From: Dacryopinax spathularia
Taxonomy: Eukaryota > Basidiomycota > Dacrymycetes > Dacrymycetales > Dacrymycetaceae
Assembly: GCA_037974965.1 (NCBI GenBank)
Contig: JBBPFI010000008.1
Location: 1,240,001 to 1,304,000, forward strand
Length of the DNA stretch: 64,000 bases
Reading direction: 5' to 3'
Shown here one piece after another: positions 19,829-30,200 of this stretch. The position numbers and the translations under genes are program-made. Position 1 is the stretch's first letter. Every line of letters starts with the position of its first letter. The notes beneath the pieces are model-generated. The model was not told the origin of the DNA. It ran no database searches and was given only the letters and a program-made list of their open reading frames with translations.

Positions 19829-20553
19829 CTACAACCATGCAAGCCCGTTGTCAATAACATGGTACGCTTCTTCCAGCCTCCGTTCCAAACCCGCCACGCA
19901 ATTCTCCTCTTCCTCAACCCTACTCCGTAGCGCAGCGACCAACTGTCGTACAGGACGAGCTTCCATCGTCATCACCTGTTCACATTCATGCACTGGATCT
20001 GCTAGACCGATCGCTTCCATCATCGCACAGAGTTCGGCATCGTCCTGTGAAGCGAAACTTGCTGAATCCCGTGCTGCAAACAGGGGAACGACCCACTCAC
20101 CCTGAAACCCTCCGTGATACGCTTACGACCATACCGATCTCGGAATGGATACGGTAACAGATGATACGCCTTCTCCGCCGCCTTCCTCCGCACGTCATCA
20201 GACGCCAAAGTCCCAGAACTACTCGAGTACACTTGATGACCGGCGAACCCAGGCGGTACGACTTTCCAAGGTGACGTCAAACCACACACGTCGGCAATAG
20301 CGCTCGCCCAAACTATCAAAACGTTAGTCGCAGGTGACACGTTCCATCAACCCGCCCACCATGTACATCGCAACGCATATTCATCCCAAGCTGCGGACAT
20401 CCTGACTCGGTTGAGCACGACGTGTCCACGTAACAAACGGAGACACTCACTGTAGAAAAGGTTTCCTGCAGACCCAGGAGCGTTGCTGACTTGAAGTGTA
20501 CAAGCTACACCGCAATCGCAGTAGAGCCAAGGCAAAACAGGCAAATCAATCAT
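19829..20553 (-). CDS. GRF-type zinc-finger coiled-coil protein, subtype A (copy 4)
   Basis: Exon 1 (20451-20553) has PWLYCDCGVACTLQVSNAPG then AGNLFYS, close to copy 1. The 42-nt mini-exon 20360-20401 gives RCPQLGMNMRC. Exon 3 (about 20101-20312) starts VWASAIADVCGLTSPW with PPGFAGH, matching VWVSDVA...PPRKPGH of copy 1. A last exon near 19829-20061 encodes DDAELCAMMEAIG and a terminal coiled coil (LVAALRSRVEEEENC). A TATA-like agcatataaagc lies about 50 bp upstream of the ATG, and several GACTCA sites lie at 20630-20730. Phases are conserved with the other copies. Function unknown. Confidence 0.7.
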
Positions 20554-20838
20554 GTTGTGGGGAATGAGACGAGCCGAGACGGCCCACCTGCAAACCGCTT
20601 TATATGCTCTCCGCCGCTTTCTGCGTACATTGACTCACTCGAACTGCACTCCCATCTGAATGGGGCCACTCGTCGACTCACATCACTCGCAATCGATGTT
20701 GCCGGAAGATCGGCGGAGTTGGATCCCATGACTCCGCTGTAACACGCGTGACAATCCACAATGTTCGCTCTGTACGCTCGCACTCGCTTCAGTGACTCGC
20801 TCTGCGCCGTGAGGATAACGATACGCACATCATCTGCC

Positions 20839-21450
20839 CTCATGCGGCCTCCGTGTCGTCCGTTATGAGGCAACCATCCATACGGCTCCCGTAGTCGTGC
20901 CTACACATTGAGCTTCAGTCGACGATGTTCGTTGATAAACCGAGGCAATGCATGCACAGAGACATTCGCTACTTGGTATGTAGGCGACGACGACGTACAT
21001 CCGACATAGTGAAAGACAACGGATGCGGCCCGCTTGACGCCACGCACACGTGAGCGGAACGCATACAGCACACCCGTGCGTCGCCAGCTGAGCATACTGC
21101 CAACGCAACCCTTTCCACCAAACGACCACCACCGGGAATGGGCCAAAGACGCTTCATCAAACCAACAATACCTCGCAAACGCACCTACGTGAGTACATTC
21201 CTGAACCAGACGAATCAATCACTTCCCGCTCTTCCAGGATGAAACGGAGTCAGGCGAGGACGCTCCATCGGCCAGAACGCCCGACCTGAGCCGCCTCATC
21301 GACCGTATTCAAGCCATCCCTGAGTTCATAGAACGATGCGAGGCCAAGCTACACAACCTTGAAAACATCGCCGAAGCCGATGAGATCCTCATTTTCGAAC
21401 TCCAGCAGGAGATCCAACAACTTCGCTCGACCACACAACGTCCACGGTGA
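20839..21450 (+). pseudogene. Probable decayed GRF family member (copy 5)
   Basis: A well-formed 3' exon, 21238-21450 after a gtgagt...ttccag intron, encodes an acidic start (DETESGEDAPS) and a coiled coil (IERCEAKLHNLENIAEADE) like the last exons of the family. Upstream, ERNAYSTPVRRQLS resembles the LERNALPPVGWP block of copy 3. Where the zinc finger should be, the frame starting MRQPSIRLP meets TAG exactly at the expected PWPYC position. Either the finger is mutated or I have the wrong frames. Called a remnant with modest confidence. Confidence 0.35.
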
Positions 21451-21549
21451 CCGGCGCACAACCAGCTCATTTATTATTACAACTTCGCCGCATCTTGTAC
21501 CGTAGCTACACAATTCGCAAACTTTTCCATCAGACGACCCGTCTCGTAC

Positions 21550-22589
21550 TCATCCGGATCTAAGACCGAATCCCACTTTGGCTTGTGACACGGCAACTTG
21601 TAACGACTCTACGTCCGCGTGTCTCTCCATAACCGCCGACGCAAGGATGCGTAAATCGTCCTCCAGACGCGCAAACACTCTGGTCAGCGTGGCCGTAGCC
21701 GTTTCGACGGACTCCACATCGCTATCGCCTGCACAGACCGCGGCAGGCGGCACTTCCAACGTAGCAACGTCGTCCGTCTTCTTCTCAGACTCCTTCTTCT
21801 CCCTGTTTGTGCGCCCACGACGCTTTCTCCTCGAGTCGTCCTCATCAGACTCGTCCTGCCCGCATATAAGCCCAGAAGCTCACAGCGTCGATGCGAACTC
21901 ACCTCGTTCGTGTCATACTCATCACTCCTGCGCCTCTGGCGCTTTCTCGCATTACGACGACCTGCTCTGCCCTTACTACCCTCCGGCCCCGTTGTCTTGC
22001 TACTGCCCACCGCGCCGCTCCGCTCCTCCTGAGTCATCCGTTTCCGACTGCTCCCTCGTCAGTCATCGCACCGTACCACAGGCACGTCACTTACCCGCCC
22101 CGAATACGATCCAGGTGTGCAGCCAGCGCGATAACACCTCTAGACGGGTCCGAAGGATCGGACAACTCAAACTGATCCTGGTCAGGGAGCCACCGCAACA
22201 CCTGCGCAACCGCCTCGTCCAACTCCTTTCCATCAGCCATTTCAACGTCTTCGGCTAGCAGCGGTACATGACCGTCTTCCTCCGGCGGGACGGGCCGTCC
22301 GTCCACCGGATACGCAAACTCCGAGTACAGCTGGTGCAACCAGACTGTAGCGTGCCGTCAGTCTCCAATGTATGCGCCGAGAAAAAAGGATGGCACCCCA
22401 TGTGTCGCACTGATAACCCGTTCGAGGACACTCTGTAACCCTTGAGTCACCACTCGAACGGATGCTGAATGTAGGCGTACTGAAAAAGAATTGTCCCTCG
22501 GACAACGGCTGGCCAGACTGCAACTGGACAGTAGGCAGTCCGCAACGACAATACGGCCACGGCAGCGAGGGTTGGATCCAATGCACCAT
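21550..22589 (-). CDS. GRF-type zinc-finger coiled-coil protein, subtype B (copy 6)
   Basis: Exon 1 (22481-22589) encodes PSLPWPYCRCGLPTVQLQSG and LSEGQFFFS, almost the same as copy 2. The 36-nt mini-exon 22397-22432 adds KCPRTGYQCDTW. Exon 3 starts at 22344 with VWLHQLYSEFAYPVDGRP, VPPEEDGH and FELSDPSDPSRGV. A very basic stretch follows (KGRAGRRNARKRQRRRSDEY, then a further DDSRRKRRGRTNREKK run) that fits a nuclear localisation signal, and the last exon ends in a coiled coil near RVFARLEDDLRILAS. A TATA-like gtttataaag lies about 90 bp upstream. It is the minus-strand counterpart of copy 2. Confidence 0.72.
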
Positions 22590-22908
22590 TGTTGCGCTCT
22601 GCAAGGACGATCGGGATGTCAAATACGAGGTAGTTCGGGAATAGTCAAAACATACCTTGGCTCCCACAAAACTAGTCGCTTTATAAACAGTATCCAACGA
22701 AACATAAGAGTCACACAACCAACGACTCACCTCCTGTTCGCACTGCGCCCGACATGGTAACTCCGCCAAACAAACTTAGGGGTGCGTCGCAGCCTGCAAG
22801 CGTCACGGTCCAAATCACAATCACATGGGGAAACAACCATTGACTCATCATAAACCTATTGTACCAATCGACTCAAAACCGACTCATAAGCGATCGAGCG
22901 TTCACACC

Positions 22909-23769
22909 TCATCCGATCTGACGAAGCGCATCGGCCAACTCTTTCTCCAACTGAACGATCCTCTTGTCCCTACGCTTCACCCGTTTTTCCAACAGCTCGA
23001 TCCGGCCTTGGAGTTCCTCGAAAAACGCGGGCATCGACTTCAACGTCTCAACCATCGAGTTGGAAACGGCAGTAGCCGCGCTGCTCTCCGCCTTCACCTC
23101 GGCCGTCGACTTGAACGCGTTTTCGTAATCGCTCATCTCCGTTTCTCCCTGTTGTTGTCGTTAGTACACCTTGTAATACAACATCGGAGCGATCCCACTC
23201 ACAGCAGAGTCCGATTCCACTGGCCCCTCATACGAGGGGGAACGCTTGGGACGCAACAGTAGCTCGTCCGGCGACTCAGACCGCACCCTGATCCGACGAC
23301 CGCGACTTTGCAACAATCAGCTAGAGTCCAACCGCATACACAATGCGTACCTCGCCAACTCCGCCGGCAGCTTGTTCATCACGAATCGAACACCCGCCCC
23401 GAGCAAATCGACATCCGCCACACGCACCCCTTCCGGGACGTACACGTGATGTCCGGGATGCCCGGGCAATACGAGTTCCCTCGGACTGGCGATCCCTCTC
23501 TCGTTCGCGATGTCGATGACCCAAACTACGTCTTCTTTCAGCGACGGTTCCACCCAAAGGAACAGTACGTACCATTCGTAGTGCAACGGAGATCCTCCCT
23601 CATACGAGCACATTCTGCAACAAATCAGCGCATATACAAACGACTCCGCCACCTTCCACTTACTAAAAAACAGGTCGCCAGCGCTGTCGGCATCCTTGCT
23701 TACGTGCAAGGCACATAACAAACCGCAACGGCATATCAACCACGGCACCACGGTCTCGGCCTGAGGCAT
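22909..23769 (-). CDS. GRF-type zinc-finger coiled-coil protein, subtype A (copy 7)
   Basis: Exon 1 (23664-23769) has VVPWLICRCGLLCALHVSKD and AGDLFFS. The 42-nt mini-exon 23573-23614 gives KCARMREDLRC. Exon 3 starts VWVIDIANERGIASPREL with LPGHPGHHVYVPEGVRVAD, matching the subtype A PGH block. The final exon (22909 to about 23136) is MSDYENAFKSTAEVKAES followed by a classic coiled coil (RIELLEKRVKRRDKRIVQLE), very similar to the coiled coil of copy 1. The frame is open upstream to 24120, but the ATG at 23769 gives the family length. It is the minus-strand counterpart of copy 1 and the last accessory gene before housekeeping sequence. Confidence 0.7.
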
Positions 23770-24176
23770 TGTCCTGTCGGTTTGCTTCCTTGTCGAGGGG
23801 ATGACAGCAGAGTGAGTGACGGAAGTGGCAGTAAGACAGAGGGAGGACGACGACGCCGCGCCAGCGGATGAGTCCCTAACTGCTCGTTTTGCTTCCGTTG
23901 GCCAGGTCCTCCCGGAGGGGTTCTCTATCTGTTTAGGGACCTGTTCACTTAGCGTTTCCGTACGTCTCGGCCCGATACGCCCGATCTCGGGCTTCGCTTC
24001 GCATCGGCGATCCCCTGGTCGTATGGACGCGATAAGGCTCGCGTTCTCGATGTTCACGTCCACCTTCCCAACGCGTGCGAAGTGGAACATGCTCGCTGGC
24101 TCCATCCGATCGACGAGCATATAACGCGGTGCATCAGCCGCGTGAGACAGTGCCAGACCAACCTACGATCGCCATC

Positions 24177-26338
24177 ATGTTGGCCCCCATCCTTGGATTG
24201 ACAGCCCTTGCTCTGCTCGCTCTCGCCCATACGAGCGAGCACCAACACACTCTCACCGACGACGACGATGCGCTCAACCCGCATACATTCTGTAAGCATC
24301 AATGCTGCCTATCTTCAGATATCATGTGCTAACCAGTGGATGTACTCGCTAAGTACGGCCCGCAAGTCGACCTCCCCTTCTCCGGCCCGCTCTCCTTCGC
24401 CCACCTGCCCTACTCCCGCTGCCTCGACCCCAACCCCGCACCGGGATACTCCGAAACGCCCGCATTCGACATTGCCGTCCTGGGCATGCCGTTCGACACG
24501 AGCGTGTCATACCGCCCTGGTGCTCGCTTCGGGCCGTTTGGGATCAGGGCGGGGAGTAGGCGGATCAGGCCGTTGAGAAGCTGGACGATGTTTTGGGAGA
24601 TGGACCCATACGGGAGTGGGGTCGTGCTCGACTGTGGTGATGTGAGTGGCTGCTGCTTCCCTTTTCTCCCTCCGTTTCTCTCACGATTATCCCACTCCCT
24701 TCCTCCTTCGTCCTCATATTTTCCTCCTCGTGTTGCATGGTGCATGGGGCTCATCATGCCCCCAGGTCCCAGTAGCGATTTCGGACAACGCGCTAGCCCT
24801 ATCCCAGATGGAGGCGGCGTACGACTCCCTCCTCGCCCGGCCCACCAAATCGAACAACATCTCCCACACCGCGGCCTTCTCAAAAGACGGAAGAGAACAT
24901 CCGAGAGTGATAACCTTAGGCGGGGACCATACAGTTGTACGTACCCGCATATATGCGCCCATTTTCGGCTGCCTCCCCCCCGAAAAGGTCGGCATGGGCT
25001 GGGACTGATGTGTCTGCTGTAGGTGTTGCCGATCTTGAGGTCGTTGAATAAGGTTTATGGGCCCGTGACAGTCATCGTAAGTCCGTCCGATATCATTCTC
25101 GCGCATATATCTGATTATTACGGTTTCCCTCCACTCCTACTCTTCCTATTTCTCCTTCGCAACCACTGCACTCGTCCCGCAATGCTCATTCGCTCTGCGC
25201 CGTGCTCCGATCTGCCAGCACTTCGATTCCCACCTCGACACTTGGACGCCAGTCAACTACCCCGGTGTGGGCAACGACGAGAACTCGATCAGCGCGATAA
25301 CTCACGGCAGTTTCTTCTGGAAAGCGTGGAAGGAGGGGCTGATGACGCGTAAGAACGTTCACGGCGGTATCCGATGCAAGTTCTCCGTAAGCTCTACTTC
25401 TCGTCCTTTCTGTCCTTCCCCTTCACCAGTATTCCTTCTTCTTCCTTCCCGTACAAGGTCAACAGCTATGCTGAGAACGTACGCAGGGCCCGGAAGACCT
25501 GGAGAACGACGATACCGTCGGGTTCGCACTGATCACTACGGACGATATCGAGTCCCTCGGCACGGCCGGTATCGCACGGGCTATAAGGGACAGAGTGGGC
25601 GACGGGCCTGTCTACCTCAGCGTAGATATAGACGTGATCGACCCCGCGCTTGCGCCTGCCAGTACGTACTTCACGCTTATCAGTCCTTTGCTCTTTTCTT
25701 TCCCTTCCCCTCTTCCTTGGTGCCCTCACGCCAAGCGCGGGCTCGGGCTGTGAGAGGGCGACAGAGGATAAACATAACGCTGCCATGGCTGATTCTAAAT
25801 ACCCTGTCCAGCCGGCACACCCGAAGCAGGAGGATGGACGGTCCGCGAGTTCAAGGCAATTCCGCGGGGTCTCGCAGGATTGAACTTCGTGTATGTCTTC
25901 ATACTCTCGTCAACGTCAACTCCCCTCTGCGCGTCTTAGTGGGATCACAGGGCTGACTCGCTTGCCTAGGGGAGCCGATATTGTCGAGGTCGCCCCGGCT
26001 TACGATACGAATGGTGCGACCTTCCTCTTCATCTTTCCCCGTCTAGAATCGACAGCATCCTTCTCCACCTTCTCCCACACGCCTCTAATTGTGTTTCCCC
26101 TCTCCCCTTTCCCAGCTTGCCTCCTTTGCCGTCCCTCCCAATTTCGTCCGGGTTACGGCCAGCAACAGCCGACTAACAGCCACTGCCAGCGGAAACGACA
26201 TCCCTCATAGCAGCCGACATCGTCCATGAATACATATCGATGTTTTCTTCCGATGCACCGGTGCCAGAGCGCACGCCCGAGAAGCGAGGGTGGACGAAGG
26301 AGGGCTTGTGGGGTGGAAGGAGTGCGCCTGCTGGGTGA
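24177..26338 (+). CDS. Agmatinase/ureohydrolase-family protein, secreted
   Basis: Nine exons fit in phase (24177-24291, 24337-24641, 24766-24936, 25023-25076, 25219-25386, 25487-25661, 25812-25890, 25970-26013, 26190-26338), giving 419 residues. It starts with a hydrophobic signal peptide (MLAPILGLTALALLALAHTS). Manganese-ligand motifs of the arginase/agmatinase family are present in order: GGDHTV, HFDSHLDTW, and SVDIDVIDPALAPATGTP. The C-terminal GWTVREFKAI and GADIVEVAPAYDT are typical of agmatinase-like proteins. Family members hydrolyse guanidino compounds such as agmatine to a primary amine and urea; the exact substrate of secreted fungal forms is not certain. It marks the start of conserved sequence next to the accessory island. 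Confidence 0.9.
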
Positions 26339-26797
26339 GTGCTGCAATTTTTTCCGCCATTGGTGAGCTGAACGATGGCAGATCCGGAAGGGGCAGGGAT
26401 GAGCTCTAGCCCTTCGCTCCGGCATACACTCGCTGTCTGAATCTGGGAGGAGGATAGAGCTGGCAGATGGGGTAAGTTAGATTGACTAGTAAGCAAGCTT
26501 GTCTCCCCTCGGCCCACAAACAACGTTGCGCTGACTTGCTGCGCAGGTGGTCGCTGGGTTTGGTGCGGTTGCGGTGCATCGAAGTTAGAACTTTTAACGA
26601 CCAAGCAAAGAGTTGACGGGTACGCGGAAGGTGAGAACTGAATGTATGGCATGAAAGAGATGGAATGCACGAGCTGAGTTCGAACTAACTGGGGAGCTAA
26701 CTGTAGGCTGGTGCCGGCTGTACTGATTCACTACGGAGTGCAAGTGCCATCTCGGGCATGTGGAGAAGAGCCCACAGCCTGCAGGTTCTCCGTCGCC

Positions 26798-27057
26798 ATG
26801 TCAACGCCTCGTCTTGACGAGCCAATCACCCTTCTCAGAGATGTTCGTTCGGCTCGCAGGATGGGTTTGATCTTGTAAGTCCCGGGCACAAATTCAGTCT
26901 GTTTATGTGGGACAAGCTCGTGTGAGTTTCCCCGTCATCCATCTCTCGATTTTCCTAACTTAACAACGCAGGCAAGTGGTCATCGTAGAGATCTCCCTCG
27001 TAGATCCGTGTGTGCTCCTGTTGCACGGCAGCGCGTGTGCCCTTCGGAGAGCACCTT
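26798..27057 (+). CDS. Possible small spliced protein
   Basis: Three short exons fit in phase around good GT..AG introns (a gtaagt...ttcag intron, then gtgagt...acgcag). They would encode about 62 residues starting MSTPRLDEPITLLRDVRS, with a hydrophobic middle (VQVVIVEISLVDPCVLLL). No family was recognised. The consistent phases argue for a transcript, but the protein is too short to be sure. Confidence 0.28.
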
Positions 27058-27217
27058 AGATTTCTTCGCAGAGATTATAAACGTCGCCTCGTTTACAACG
27101 CAACCGGTCGTTGCATCGCGGCAACGCGCAGCGACTCCGCCCGAGGGGGCCAGACCTACCTTGCAACTCAAAAGAGCCTGATATTAGCATAGGCGTAAGA
27201 TAGATACATCCGTCATA

Positions 27218-30200
27218 TCACCGAACTTCAAACATCTCCCACGCCAGCCCGCGCTCCACAGCATCCCAGTCCACCATCCCATTCGCATACACACTCTCAT
27301 AGGAAGCGATACTCGCCTGCGAGAAGAACGGCAGGAGGTCGCGTATGCTCGTGATTTTCTCGACGGAGCCGAGCATGGGTTTCCTGAGTGTGGAGGAGGA
27401 CGAAGAAGTCGGGATAAGTTCCGGCGGTGGGGCATCGCCTTGCTGATGTCCGTTTGGTTTGCCATTCACAGGTCGCTATGGTGCACGTTAGACGCGCCTT
27501 CTTCAATTCGAATAATGACACGCACCTTCGGGGACGGCAAATTGCTAATCACTTCCGCTATTTGATCCATAAGAGATTGCGGCCTCCAATCGTTCGGCTT
27601 GTAGATCGCATCCACCGTATCCGTTACGAACATCCATTGATGGCTTCCAACTCATCAGCATCTGTGTGCGGCACTCAGGCTGGGAGGACGTACATTTGGA
27701 ACTCCTCGGTTTGCAGTACGAGGAGCAGGTCTAGGAACTTGCACGCGGCAAGCACCACGATTAACTCCTCCGAGTTCTCGGCAGGCGGTTCGAGGATGAC
27801 GTTTTCGAATAAGCGGACCTGTGAGAACACGGTCAGCTCAGTCAACGTCCAACGCGTGTGACTCACCAGTTCCGCCAGAAGGATTGGCCAGAAGGTCGAG
27901 ATATTGTTCGATGAGAAGCGACACAACAGAGCTCGCATACAAAGGTAGACCTGGGTCGTGCTTAGTTATGTTGACATTCCTCTTCATTGTTTCGTTACCT
28001 CTGCATAGACCGTGGGCGGATTGTTGGGACTGCGGAGAATATCAACGAGCTTCTCCTGCATGCTTGGGAGCTGCATGTGGAATTGATCTCTTTCGCCAGA
28101 GAAAAGAATGTATGTCATTCGCCGGATCGTCATGCAACGCAGAAGCGTCTCCATCTCGCGGCTCGTAAAGATAGTCGCGGAAGGGGCCAATCCGACTTGC
28201 CCTGCGGAGATTATTAGCACTTAATGTTTCGAAGCTGCGCGAGTATGCCAACTTACGTATAGTTTCCACAAGGCGATCTTTGTCAGACTCCATGAGCGAC
28301 CGTATGAGTCCCTTCCATCTAACGCCATACTCCGGTTTGTTGACGAAGAAACGAGAATCGGCAAAGACCTCCGCAACTGGGGGTCTCCAAGCCTTCGCGG
28401 CAGCAGGTATCTTGGAGAGTTCAGTTAACAGCACGAAAGTGATATCGGGTAGGTCGAGGGATCTATGTAACTGATGAGTCATAGGCGTCGGAAGGTGGCA
28501 TAGCTCAACGCACCCAGCTTTCGCCTTCAAAATGGGTGTCGTGATGTAATATCCGATATTACTGCACACTCCGGCTATTCGATCAGGATCGTTCAGGAAA
28601 CGGCGGAGATTTGGTAAGATTCGGTTCGCCAGGAATTGCTCGATCTGGGAGACAATAGATCAGAAAAGTGCGGCGTAAGCGCTGTGAGTGACGGACTAAC
28701 CTGCGATATATGCTCATTTGCAGTTATACTCCGAGCAGAGTCCAGAGGAGAGCCAGTGTCGGGCTTCTCGTTCAATGATAAATCCGATTGGGCTAAGAAT
28801 ATCTCAGAAGAGATTTACGGGAAATCGTAGACAACGCACCTTTGGCTAACCCATCAACGTTCAAAGCCGCCCTGCGCATCCAATTGCCTTGATCAAAGGA
28901 ACGGCCCGCCATAAGCACGCAACTATCCAGGAGCTTCACGTACACGTCCTATAGAGCATCAGCACAAGGGCCCCGTTATCATGCAGGACGATACCAGGAA
29001 GTCCCTGCGCATACGCTTGTCGTCGAGCGCAGAACTCTGAGCAAGACGCTCCGCCAGAACCGTCAAGCAGCTAATCGGAATGTACATCAGTTACCGCCTT
29101 CAGGCGATATGCATGAGCACACACCGCAAGACAGGGAAGACCTGCTGTCTGTAGCCATGCATGTTCGTTGTCACGTCTTTCGCCAGCGACAAGGTCCGAG
29201 CCCAAACTTGCACGGCGATGGGACCTTCTAACTGGCTGTAGTATTCTTCGAGGAATGTAAACAGAATAGAATCGGACCTTATTTCACGTTAGCTCTAGAT
29301 CGAGTGCGCATACTGGCAAAGGCACTTACAGGTAGGGATTCATTGCATTTTTCCTAGGTCGATCTGCTTGTACCGGTGTGCGCTGCATTGCGCTCTCGCA
29401 AATCATGTGAACAACGGTCTGAGCGCTGGAGGTCAATGAGTCGACCAGCTCAAAGGCGATCTTGTTGATCTTCTGGCGACCCTGCGCGGGTGGTCAGCGC
29501 CAGCGATTGCAGAAAGACGGTGAAAGCTTACGAGGGTTGGCTCAGTATCCCGGTGCCAGAATTCGACAATCGACTCTAAGACCTCTGTGGGCTGAGCTTT
29601 CCATAGTCTTTCCAATACTTTTCGAGATCTCGCTTTCGTGCGACTGTAGATGTTTTCGACGTTCGCGAAGCCAACTTGCTCTTGCGCACTTTGCCATAGC
29701 GACATCGTGCAGCTCGTGAACAGGACTCGGACCGCATCATGCAGGCAGCGATAGCCCGGAGAACGTGCCTACAAGGAGTGCGTGAACGAATGCACCCGAG
29801 ATGTGAAGGAAACCACTCACGGAAAGGAGTTCATCGGAGATGCTCGGGCCCGAATCGGCTCCGAACACACCGGAGACGTATCCGAGGAAACCGCTGCCCT
29901 CGGTCGTCCGCTCACCGACCTCGTCCTCGCTTGTACGAGTATCAGACAATCGCGAGAGGCTCATCAGCACAAGGCGCTCCAGCGCATTAAGGAGAATGAC
30001 AAATTCGGCATCGTTCGTCGAGGTGGACATGTTGCTCTTGCCCTTCCCTTCTGCCACGGTAACGCGATGTACCTCATGCAGAGCCGTACGCAGTTGCTGG
30101 GAGACACATTGACACAGTGGCAAGATAAGCAGCTGCATGGAATCCGTGAACTGAGGCACCGTCATCAACACGAAGTCGATCCAGTGTTGCAAGATTGGGC

